Assembly: GCA_039808325.1 (NCBI GenBank) | Contig: JBDHSU010000084.1 | Location: forward strand, 1-18,235 | Origin: JAFKKS01 sp039808325 | GTDB lineage: Bacteria; Pseudomonadota; Alphaproteobacteria; Rhizobiales; Xanthobacteraceae | Direction of reading: 5' to 3' | Length of the DNA: 18,235 nt | In this document: positions 1 to 6,245 of the stretch, in pieces | Layout: the number at the start of each line of letters is the position of its first letter | How positions within the stretch are numbered: position 1 is the stretch's first letter | Position numbers and translations under genes: made by a program | The notes under the pieces: generated by a model | Databases searched by the model: none | What the model saw: only the letters and a program-made list of their open reading frames with translations | What the model was told of the DNA's origin: nothing

Positions 1-5
1 GAGCG

Positions 6-869
6 TCAGCCGTGCGCGAACTCCCAGTAGAGCTTGCGCGCTTTCTGAAAGAGCGGCCCCGGCTGCAACGAGCGATCGTCTATCCGGATGACCGGCACGA
101 CCTTGCTGTAATTGCCTGACGAGAAGATCTCGTCCGCGTTCTGAAAATCGGCATAGCGAAGCGCGCTCTCCACCACCGTCACGCCGGCATCGCGCAAAAG
201 CGCGATCGTGCGGCGGCGCGTGATGCCGGCGAGAAATGTGCCGTTCGCGACCGGCGTGTATACGACACCGTCCTTCGCCATGAAAATATTCGCGGTGGCA
301 AGTTCCGCGACATTACCGAGCATGTCGCAGAGCAGGCAGTTGTCGAAGCCTCCCGCCCGGGCATCGAGCAGCGCGCGGGCGTTATTCGGATAGAGGCAGC
401 CCGCCTTCGCATCGACCGGCATGCACTCGTATGTCGGCCGCCGGAACCGCGACAGCGTGATCGAAAGCCCGGTCGGCGGCGGCATCGGCGCCTCGTAAAG
501 ACACAGGCACGACATCGTCGAGTCGGGGTCGGGCGGCACCGCGACCGGCCCTCCCTGCTCCGCCCAATACATCGGCCGGATGTAGAGCGCCGCCTTCGCG
601 TCGAAACGCTTGAGACCATCCCGCGCCAGGCCGACCCAAGTCTCCGGGGGAACGTCCGGCTTCAACCGCATCGCCTCCGCGGAAACGTTCACGCGCGCGC
701 AATGCAGATCGAGATCGGGCGTCACGCCCTCGAAGGCGCGCGCGCCATCGAAGACGGAGGAGCCGAGCCAAGCCGCATGCGTGCGCGCGCCCATGATCGG
801 CACGTTCCCCTCGTGCCAGTCTCCTTTGTAGAAGGTCCAGGTCTTCGACCACTCGGCTTGCGTTGCCAT
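6..869 (-). CDS. ilvE: Branched-chain amino acid aminotransferase (class IV, PLP-dependent)
   Basis: The 287-residue protein is a fold-type IV PLP aminotransferase, expected to move amino groups between branched-chain amino acids and 2-oxoglutarate in the cytoplasm. An N-terminal stretch matches the family's first conserved block (GSSVFDGARAFEG, about residues 36-48). Lys155 in AKAGCLYPNN is the likely Schiff-base lysine. The block GNVAELATANIF (185-196) holds the conserved Glu189, and NGTFLAGITR (209-218) is the phosphate-binding region. Length is normal for the family. The start is supported by GGAGG on the minus strand just upstream of the ATG. It lies 42 bp behind the nitronate monooxygenase gene and is probably co-transcribed with it. 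D-amino-acid transaminase and aminodeoxychorismate lyase share the fold; the motifs fit a branched-chain enzyme better, but whether it works in synthesis or breakdown cannot be read here. Confidence 0.88.
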   Translation of the reverse strand: MATQAEWSKTWTFYKGDWHEGNVPIMGARTHAAWLGSSVFDGARAFEGVTPDLDLHCARVNVSAEAMRLKPDVPPETWVGLARDGLKRFDAKAALYIRPMYWAEQGGPVAVPPDPDSTMSCLCLYEAPMPPPTGLSITLSRFRRPTYECMPVDAKAGCLYPNNARALLDARAGGFDNCLLCDMLGNVAELATANIFMAKDGVVYTPVANGTFLAGITRRRTIALLRDAGVTVVESALRYADFQNADEIFSSGNYSKVVPVIRIDDRSLQPGPLFQKARKLYWEFAHG

Positions 870-911
870 GGTTCCTCCGCCAAATGCGCGATCCGCGCGC
901 CTTGATCGACG

Positions 912-1901
912 TCATCCGTGTATGACGATCTTTTCGGCGCCCTCGCGCAAGAGGCGCTCCGCCTCCTGCGCCATGTCGCGCACGATTTCGTCGGCGGGGC
1001 GCACCGCGTGGATGAGCCCCGCCACCTCGCCGAAGAAAACGCCGGTGCGGTCCGCTTCGCCGGCATGGAACGCCTTCCAGAAGCGCTCCTGCTCCCGCGC
1101 CTGCACCGCCGGCTCGGCCAATTCCGCATCGCGGCCATGCCATTTCTTGACGAAATCGGTCGCGATCGCGCGGCCGGTAAAGCCTTCCGGCCAGGTGATG
1201 CCGCGGACGGTGTCGACGGCTTTCGTGCGGACGGTGGAGTCACCGTCGGCGGCGACGATCGCTTTTTGGAAGCCGGGAGGCGTCAACGCTTCTTCGCTCG
1301 CCATCATCCGGGATCCGACCAGCACGCCGTCTGCGCCGAGCATCAACGCGGCGGCGAGCCCGCGCCCGTCCCCCACCCCGCCGGCGGCGACCAGAAGCGT
1401 ATCGGGCGACGCCTTGCGAAGATGATCGGCCACTTCCGGCACCAGTGTGAAGGTCGCGCGCAACGCGCCATGCCCACCCGCTTCGCTGCCTTGCGCGACA
1501 ATGACATCGGCGCCGGCCGCCAGCGCTTCGCGCACATGCGCCATGGTCTGGACCTGGCAGATCAGCGGAATGCCGGCAGCCTTGATGCGGCCGGCAAACG
1601 GCGCAGGCGCGCCGAACGACAACATCAGCGCCGCAGGCGAGCGGTTCAGAACCTCATCGAGCAGTTCCGGCGAGCGCGCCAGCGACCAGGTGATGAATCC
1701 GCAGCCGACCCGTCTGTTGCCGGCCGCGCCGAATTCGCGCTCCAGCCAATCGGCGTCCCCGTAGCCCGCGCCGATCAAGCCGAGCCCCCCGGCTTGCGTC
1801 ACCGCCGCCGCCAGCCGGCCGCCGGCGATCGCTCCCATCGGGGCGGAAAGGATTGGATGCTCGATGCCGAGCCGCTGCGTCAGCCGTGTCCGCAAACTCA
1901 T
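912..1901 (-). CDS. Nitronate monooxygenase (2-nitropropane dioxygenase family)
   Basis: The 329-residue protein is an FMN-dependent TIM-barrel enzyme of the nitronate monooxygenase family, which oxidises toxic alkyl nitronates to carbonyl compounds and nitrite. The N-terminal PILSAPMGAIAGG (16-28) is the usual first FMN-binding strand. The signature AQGSEAGGHGA (136-146) carries the presumed catalytic base His144. The phosphate-binding segments AAGGVGDGRG (172-181) and GADGVLVGSRMM (189-200) follow. Length fits a complete gene. A GAGG lies about 10 bases before the ATG on the minus strand. The gene sits between the M20 peptidase gene (76 bp gap) and the aminotransferase gene (42 bp gap), suggesting one transcription unit. 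Family members often have unknown physiological substrates, so the class is much more certain than the substrate. Confidence 0.9.
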   Translation of the reverse strand: MSLRTRLTQRLGIEHPILSAPMGAIAGGRLAAAVTQAGGLGLIGAGYGDADWLEREFGAAGNRRVGCGFITWSLARSPELLDEVLNRSPAALMLSFGAPAPFAGRIKAAGIPLICQVQTMAHVREALAAGADVIVAQGSEAGGHGALRATFTLVPEVADHLRKASPDTLLVAAGGVGDGRGLAAALMLGADGVLVGSRMMASEEALTPPGFQKAIVAADGDSTVRTKAVDTVRGITWPEGFTGRAIATDFVKKWHGRDAELAEPAVQAREQERFWKAFHAGEADRTGVFFGEVAGLIHAVRPADEIVRDMAQEAERLLREGAEKIVIHG

Positions 1902-1977
1902 CGGATCGTTTCCTCGAATTCAGCAGGTCGATGCAAAACCGAGAGGCGCCGCCATGCCCCTATCGACCGCCTGAAAA

Positions 1978-3369
1978 TCACGCCGAGAGCTGCGCGAGAA
2001 TGCGGGCCCAACTGCGCGTCCCTTTATGGAACGACGTGAGGTCGTACTTCTCGTTCGGAGAATGGACGCGGTCATCGTCGAGGCCGAAGCCGACCAGCAG
2101 CGTGTCCATGCCGAGAACGCTCTTGAAGTCGCCGACGATCGGGATCGAGCCGCCGGAGCCGATCGTCACCGCCTTCTTGCCCCACTCGTCGGACAGCGCT
2201 TTCCGGGCCTTGACCAGCGCCGGATTGTCGAACGCGAGCTGGATCGCGCCGCTATTGGAGTGCGAAAGGAACTCGACCGTGCTGTCCGAGGGAATCCGCT
2301 CGCGGACGAACGCCCGGAACGCTTGCCGGATCTTGTCGGGGTCCTGATCGCCGACGAGCCGGAACGAAACCTTGGCCGAGGCTTCCGCGGCAATCACGGT
2401 CTTCGCGCCCGCGCCCGTATAGCCGCCGACGATGCCGTTGGCGTCGCAGGTGGGGCGCGTCGAGACCTGCTCAATCAGCATCCTGTCCTTCTCGCCGGCG
2501 GGAATTTTAAGCCCGATCGGGCCGAGAAATTCCTCGGGCGTCAGGTTGAGCGCCTTCAGGTCGGCTTTGATGTCGGCGGGAAGCTCGTGAACGCCGTCAT
2601 AGAAGCCCGGCAGCGTCACGCGGCCGTTCTCGTCATGCAGCGCCGCGATGATCTTGCTCAGCACCCGGATCGGGTTTTGCGCTCCGCCGCCGTAAATGCC
2701 GGAGTGGAGATCGCGGTTGGCGCACCGCACGATCACCTCTTCATAGACCATGCCGCGCAGCGAGGTGGTGATTGCCGGTGTGTCGATGTTCCACATGCCG
2801 GTGTCGCAGACGAGCGCAAGGTCGCCGCGCAGTTCGCCGGCATTCTCGCGGACGAACGGGAACAGGTTGCCGGAGCCGCATTCCTCCTCGCCCTCGACCA
2901 TCATCGTGATCGTCGCCGGGAGCTTGCCGGTGACCGCCTTCCACGCCCGGCACGCCTCGACGAAGGTCATGAGCTGGCCCTTGTCGTCGCAGGCGCCGCG
3001 CCCGAGGATGACCTGGCGCCCGCCGTCGAGCGTCGCCACGCGCGGCTCGAAGGGAGGCGTCTGCCAAAGTTCCAGCGGGTCGACCGGCTGTACGTCGTAG
3101 TGGCCGTAGAACAAAAGCCTGGGGCCGCCGTCGCCGCCCTTGGCGACCACCACCGGATGGCCGGCGGTCGGCCGCACCTCCGACGTGAAACCGATCGACG
3201 TGAGGTCTTTCGCCAGATGCTCGGCCGCCGCGCGACAGTTGTCCTTGTAAGTCGGGTCGGTCGAGATCGACGCGATCCGCAGGAAGGAAAACAGGCGTTG
3301 CAGATTGTGCTCGAGATCGGCGTCGATCTTGTCGAGCACTTTGGAGAGCACATCGGCCGAAGCGGTCAT
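1978..3369 (-). CDS. M20 family dinuclear-zinc metallopeptidase (dipeptidase-like)
   Basis: The 463-residue cytoplasmic hydrolase belongs to the M20/ArgE/DapE family and probably cleaves dipeptides or an N-acyl amino acid. All metal-site motifs are present: GHYDVQP with His90 and Asp92, GACDDKG with Asp128 as bridging ligand, EGEEECGS (159-166) with the catalytic Glu161 and ligand Glu162, Asp189 in VCDTGMW, and a C-terminal His in RVHSPNEKYDL. The lid-domain RDLHSG motif is also present. An in-frame ATG exists 75 bp further upstream, but the ATG at 3369 is preceded by GGAG (3376-3379) at good spacing, and the extra 25 residues look like non-coding translation, so I use 3369. It is the first gene of the minus-strand trio. 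Exact substrate (dipeptide, acyl-amino acid or carnosine-like) is not resolved. Confidence 0.93.
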   Translation of the reverse strand: MTASADVLSKVLDKIDADLEHNLQRLFSFLRIASISTDPTYKDNCRAAAEHLAKDLTSIGFTSEVRPTAGHPVVVAKGGDGGPRLLFYGHYDVQPVDPLELWQTPPFEPRVATLDGGRQVILGRGACDDKGQLMTFVEACRAWKAVTGKLPATITMMVEGEEECGSGNLFPFVRENAGELRGDLALVCDTGMWNIDTPAITTSLRGMVYEEVIVRCANRDLHSGIYGGGAQNPIRVLSKIIAALHDENGRVTLPGFYDGVHELPADIKADLKALNLTPEEFLGPIGLKIPAGEKDRMLIEQVSTRPTCDANGIVGGYTGAGAKTVIAAEASAKVSFRLVGDQDPDKIRQAFRAFVRERIPSDSTVEFLSHSNSGAIQLAFDNPALVKARKALSDEWGKKAVTIGSGGSIPIVGDFKSVLGMDTLLVGFGLDDDRVHSPNEKYDLTSFHKGTRSWARILAQLSA

Positions 3370-3375
3370 TCGAAA

Positions 3376-3379
3376 CTCC
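3376..3379 (-). promoter_or_regulatory. Ribosome binding site deciding the M20 peptidase start
   Basis: On the minus strand GGAG stands 6 bases before the ATG whose first base is at 3369. The alternative upstream ATG at 3444 has no comparable site, so this one favours the shorter protein. Confidence 0.6.
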
Positions 3380-3631
3380 GTCGCAGTCGTGCGCCGGCAC
3401 CACGCCGGCTTGGCAATGCGGGTGCGCAGCGAAACGGCACACACTCATTGGCGTTATAGGCGCGCGCGGCCGGCGTTTCCATGTGGGTAACGCAACAGGA
3501 ATAATTGCAGCGTTGCCTTTCGGCCACGGTCCGCGGCTTCCGTCCCGAGTCGGGGCGTCCGCGCCTTGTCACGGCGGGGCGGGTTGTCCAAGATCACATG
3601 AAAGTGGCGAAAGACCGCGAGGGGGCTTCAG

Positions 3632-3991
3632 ATGAATGAATTGGTTCAACGCTTGGTCTCAGCGACCGGCGTTGACGGTCCCGTTGCTGAAAAAGCGATC
3701 GGGATCATTCTCGATTTCCTTTCGAAGGAAGCACCGCGCGAGAAGATCGAGCCGCTCATCGCGGCGATGCCGGGCGCCGACGCTCTGTTGGCCGCGGCGC
3801 AAAGCGAGGGAGCGTCCGGCGGAATGGGCGGCATCATGGGCGCGGCCAACCGCTTGATGGCGGCGGGCCTCAGCATGGGCCAGGTCCAGTCCGTTACGCG
3901 TGAAGTCGTTGCCTATGCGCGCGAGAAGGCCGGCGAAGATGCCGTCGGCGAAATCGTCGGCGCCGTCCCCGGTTTGAGCCAATTCGTCTGA
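3632..3991 (+). CDS. Small helical protein of unknown function (DUF2267/DUF2780-like)
   Basis: This 119-residue protein has no catalytic motif that I recognise. It looks like two alpha-helical parts joined by a Gly/Ser/Met-rich linker (about residues 60-72). The first part (1-55) reads like a helical bundle around AEKAIGIILDFLSKEAP; the second (73-119) is an amphipathic pair ending in the conserved-looking EIVGAVPGLSQFV. It resembles short DUF2267/DUF2780-type proteins common in Hyphomicrobiales, from memory and not from a search. There is no signal peptide or membrane segment. GAGGGGG at 3619-3625, six bases before the ATG, supports the start. It is the first plus-strand gene after the 262-bp divergent region, and a strong hairpin follows its stop. 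Function is unknown. Confidence 0.82.
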   Translation: MNELVQRLVSATGVDGPVAEKAIGIILDFLSKEAPREKIEPLIAAMPGADALLAAAQSEGASGGMGGIMGAANRLMAAGLSMGQVQSVTREVVAYAREKAGEDAVGEIVGAVPGLSQFV

Positions 3992-3999
3992 AGTCCATT

Positions 4000-4023
4000 C
4001 GGCCGTGCGATGCGGCACGGCCG
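4000..4023 (+). terminator. Strong GC-rich hairpin after the small helical protein gene
   Basis: A perfect 9-bp stem (CGGCCGTGC at 4000-4008, GCACGGCCG at 4015-4023) with a 6-base loop begins 9 bases after the preceding stop. No T-run follows directly, so it may be a Rho-dependent or partial terminator, or a 3'-end stabilising structure. It lies 40 bases before the GTG start of the next gene, so attenuation is also possible. Confidence 0.55.
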
Positions 4024-4050
4024 GATGAAAGTTGCGTTTGTAATAAATTT

Positions 4051-4055
4051 GGAGG
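4051..4055 (+). promoter_or_regulatory. Ribosome binding site fixing a GTG start
   Basis: A full GGAGG stands 8 bases before the GTG at 4064. It argues against the in-frame ATGs at 4010 and 4025, the first of which lies inside the loop of the hairpin. Confidence 0.75.
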
Positions 4056-4063
4056 CGTTTCGG

Positions 4064-4471
4064 GTGTCCCATCCTATCCTTGAACTCGACGGCTTGGATG
4101 ACGAGCGCGCCCTCGTCTTGAAGTCGGCGGGTATCCGCACGACAGCCAAGCTGTTGGAGGCCGCAAAGAATGCGAAAGGCCGCAAGCTGTTGGCGGAGAA
4201 GACGGGGATCAGCGAAAAGAAGTTGCTACAGTGGGCCAACATGGCCGACCGCATGCGCATCAAGGGGATCGGCGGGGAGTATGCCGTTCTGTTGCGTGTG
4301 GTCGGCGTCGACACGGTGCGCGAACTCAAATATCGCAACGCCTCGAAGCTCGCCCTTGCCATGAAGGAGGCGAACGAGCGGCGCAAGGTCGTGCGTTTCC
4401 TTCCCTCAGAGAAGGCTGTCGGCAAATGGATCGAGCAGGCCAAGAAGCTGCCGCTCAAGATCACGTATTGA
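4064..4471 (+). CDS. DUF4332-type helix-hairpin-helix protein
   Basis: From the GTG start this is a 135-residue protein that I recognise as DUF4332-like, a family with paired helix-hairpin-helix motifs seen in proteins that contact nucleic acids. Two repeats can be seen: an N-terminal one (LDGLDDERALVLKSAGI, then TTAKLLEAA) and a central one (IKGIGGEYAVLLRVVGVDTVRELKYRNA), both with the typical 'G-I/L-x-x-x-x-A-x-x-L-x-x-x-G-I/V' pattern. The C-terminus is basic and has no enzyme motif. The GTG at 4064 is preferred because GGAGG lies 8 bases before it and the protein begins with SHPILELDG, a natural domain edge. It is 67 bp upstream of folP and may share its transcript. A role in DNA or RNA binding is inferred from the fold only. 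Confidence 0.85.
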   Translation: MSHPILELDGLDDERALVLKSAGIRTTAKLLEAAKNAKGRKLLAEKTGISEKKLLQWANMADRMRIKGIGGEYAVLLRVVGVDTVRELKYRNASKLALAMKEANERRKVVRFLPSEKAVGKWIEQAKKLPLKITY

Positions 4472-4538
4472 TCGCGCGCTTCCTTTCCGCCGTCGACGAT
4501 CCGCGCCCAGCCGCCCTGTTCAATCGTTCCCAACGGCG

Positions 4539-5354
4539 ATGAACCCGTTCGCACAGCTTCTGGCGACGCCGCGGCCGCTCGTCATGGGCATCCTCAACGT
4601 CACACCGGACTCCTTTTCCGACGGCGGACGCTTTCGCGATCCCGCCGCCGCCCTGGACCATGCCCGCGCGATGGTCGCGGAGGGCGCCGACATCCTCGAC
4701 ATCGGCGGCGAGTCCACCCGCCCCTATGGCGGCGCGGCGCCGGTATCCGCCGAGGAGGAATGGGCGCGCATCGGAGACCTGCTGACGCCCCTCGTCGCAC
4801 TCGGGCCGCCCGTATCGGTCGACACGATGAAAGCCGCGGTCGCCAGGCGGGCGCTGGCGCGCGGCGTGGCGATCGTCAACGACGTCTGGGGCTTGCAGCA
4901 CGACGCGGACATGGCAAAAGTCGTCGCCGATCACGACTGCGGCCTCGTCGCGATGCACAACCGTGAAAGGGCGGACGCCGCCGATATCATGGCCGATATC
5001 GAAAGCTTCTTCCGCCGCACGCTCGATATCGCCGCGCGCGCCGGCATCGCGCGCGAGCGTATCGTGCTCGATCCCGGCATCGGATTCGGCAAGACGCAGG
5101 CGCAGAGCATTGCCGTCCTCGGCCAGTTGGATCGGCTTCACAGCTTCGGCCTGCCGCTCCTCGTCGGCGCGTCCCGCAAACGCTTCATCGCCTCGGTCTC
5201 GCCGTCCGAGCCACAGGAGCGCATCGGCGGCTCCATCGCCGCGGCTCTCATCGCCGCGAAGGCTGGCGCGCGGATCGTCCGCGTGCATGATGTGGCGGCG
5301 ACCGTGCAGGCGCTGCGCGTCGCCCAGGCAATCGAGGCATCCGGTGAGCGATAA
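4539..5354 (+). CDS. folP: Dihydropteroate synthase
   Basis: The 271-residue TIM-barrel enzyme joins 6-hydroxymethyl-7,8-dihydropterin pyrophosphate to p-aminobenzoate to make dihydropteroate; it is the sulfonamide target. Family motifs appear in order: NVTPDSFSDGG (20-30), DIGGESTRP (54-62), VSVDT (92-96), NDVWG (114-118), LDPGIGFGKT (177-186), GASRKRF (210-216) and RVHDV near the C-terminus. Length is typical. No obvious Shine-Dalgarno precedes the ATG at 4539, but the protein begins just before the first barrel strand, so the start is likely right. Its end overlaps folB by 11 bases, which suggests translational coupling. I see no change in the sulfonamide-contact loops that would obviously signal resistance. 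Confidence 0.97.
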   Translation: MNPFAQLLATPRPLVMGILNVTPDSFSDGGRFRDPAAALDHARAMVAEGADILDIGGESTRPYGGAAPVSAEEEWARIGDLLTPLVALGPPVSVDTMKAAVARRALARGVAIVNDVWGLQHDADMAKVVADHDCGLVAMHNRERADAADIMADIESFFRRTLDIAARAGIARERIVLDPGIGFGKTQAQSIAVLGQLDRLHSFGLPLLVGASRKRFIASVSPSEPQERIGGSIAAALIAAKAGARIVRVHDVAATVQALRVAQAIEASGER

Positions 5355-5712
5355 GATTTTCGTCGAAGGGCTGGTCCTGCACGCCAATCACGGCGTCGGC
5401 GACGATGAGGGGCGCATCGGCCAGCAGTTCCTCGTCGACCTCGTCATCTCGATGAGCCTGGACGCGGCGGCGCAGTCGGACAAGCTCGTCGACACCATCT
5501 CCTACGCCGACTTGATCGAGGTGACGAGCAGCGCCTTCCGCGCCAAGCGCCACCGTCTGGTCGAGGCCGCCGCCGGCGCGGTCGTCGAGGCGCTGCTCGC
5601 CCATTTCCCGCAGATCGACAAAATACGCATCACGGTGCACAAGCCGCACGCCCCCATCGCCGCCGTCTTCGCCGATGTCGGCGTGAGCCTCACGCGCAAG
5701 CGGCATGGCTGA
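5344..5712 (+). CDS. folB: Dihydroneopterin aldolase
   Basis: The enzyme converts 7,8-dihydroneopterin to 6-hydroxymethyl-7,8-dihydropterin and glycolaldehyde, supplying FolK. Starting at the GTG at 5344 gives 122 residues, the usual family size, with Glu22 (HGVGDDEGR), Tyr54 (SYADL) and Lys100 (VHKPHAPI) at the positions normally used for substrate binding and catalysis. The same frame is open far upstream inside folP, but that part is Ser/Arg-rich shadow translation with no similarity to the family. The GTG sits inside the folP end (11-base overlap), and the 3' end overlaps folK by 8 bases, so the three genes are probably translated in a coupled way. Confidence 0.95.
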   Translation: MSDKIFVEGLVLHANHGVGDDEGRIGQQFLVDLVISMSLDAAAQSDKLVDTISYADLIEVTSSAFRAKRHRLVEAAAGAVVEALLAHFPQIDKIRITVHKPHAPIAAVFADVGVSLTRKRHG

Positions 5713-6196
5713 GGCGCTCCTCGGCCTCGGCGGCAACCTCGGCGATGTGAGAGAGACTCTGGAGCGCGCCATCGACCGGCTTTGCGCCGACGGCGCGGCG
5801 CGGCTGCTGGCACGCTCGGCGGACTATCGCACCCCTCCATGGGGCCGTATCGACCAGCCGGCTTTCGTCAATTGCTGCATCGCCGTGGAGACCTCGCTGC
5901 CTCCCCGCGCGCTGCTGCGGCGGGCCCTCGCGACCGAACGGGCCTTTGGCCGCGACCGCACGAGCGGCGAGCGTTGGGGACCGCGCACCCTCGACGTCGA
6001 CATCCTCGCCTATGAAGGCATTACGCTGAACGAACCGGACCTTGTTCTCCCTCACCCGCGCCTGCTCGAGCGGGCCTTTGTCCTCATTCCGCTTGCCGAA
6101 ATTCGGCCCGAACTTACCGTGGGCGGAACCAGGATCGCCGACGCGCTGACGCATGTCGACCGGTCCGGGATCGAACGGCTGCCCCCGCGGGCTTGA
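5705..6196 (+). CDS. folK: 2-amino-4-hydroxy-6-hydroxymethyldihydropteridine pyrophosphokinase (HPPK)
   Basis: The 163-residue kinase transfers pyrophosphate from ATP to 6-hydroxymethyl-7,8-dihydropterin, making the FolP substrate. The N-terminal LGLGGNLGD (6-14) and the PPWG turn (44-47) are typical, and the signature RWGPRTLDVDIL (90-101) carries the two magnesium-binding aspartates Asp97 and Asp99. PHPRLLERAFVLIPL (116-130) is the conserved C-terminal block. The ATG lies within the last codons of folB. It closes the folP-folB-folK cluster; the next gene begins about 50 bp later and belongs to a different pathway, although read-through into it is possible because I see no terminator between. 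Confidence 0.97.
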   Translation: MAEALLGLGGNLGDVRETLERAIDRLCADGAARLLARSADYRTPPWGRIDQPAFVNCCIAVETSLPPRALLRRALATERAFGRDRTSGERWGPRTLDVDILAYEGITLNEPDLVLPHPRLLERAFVLIPLAEIRPELTVGGTRIADALTHVDRSGIERLPPRA

Positions 6197-6245
6197 GATA
6201 CGCGCCATTTCGTCCCAATAGTGCCACAGCAAAAAGCGGGTGCTT

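Noticed and set aside
2026..3459. 477-codon plus-strand frame opposite the M20 peptidase
   Set aside because: Antisense shadow of a gene with all metal-binding motifs; the translation shows no domain.
3370..3631. Divergent promoter pair between the M20 gene and the small helical protein gene
   Set aside because: The region must contain promoters, and TATAAC on the minus strand and TTGTCA on the plus strand were noted, but neither has a partner hexamer at 16-18 bp spacing good enough to report. Repeated GCCGGC words here look like ordinary GC-rich composition.
6197..6245. Possible cobalamin riboswitch upstream of the B12-dependent mutase
   Set aside because: Only 49 bp separate folK from mutA, too short for the roughly 200-base element, and no B12-box-like sequence is seen.
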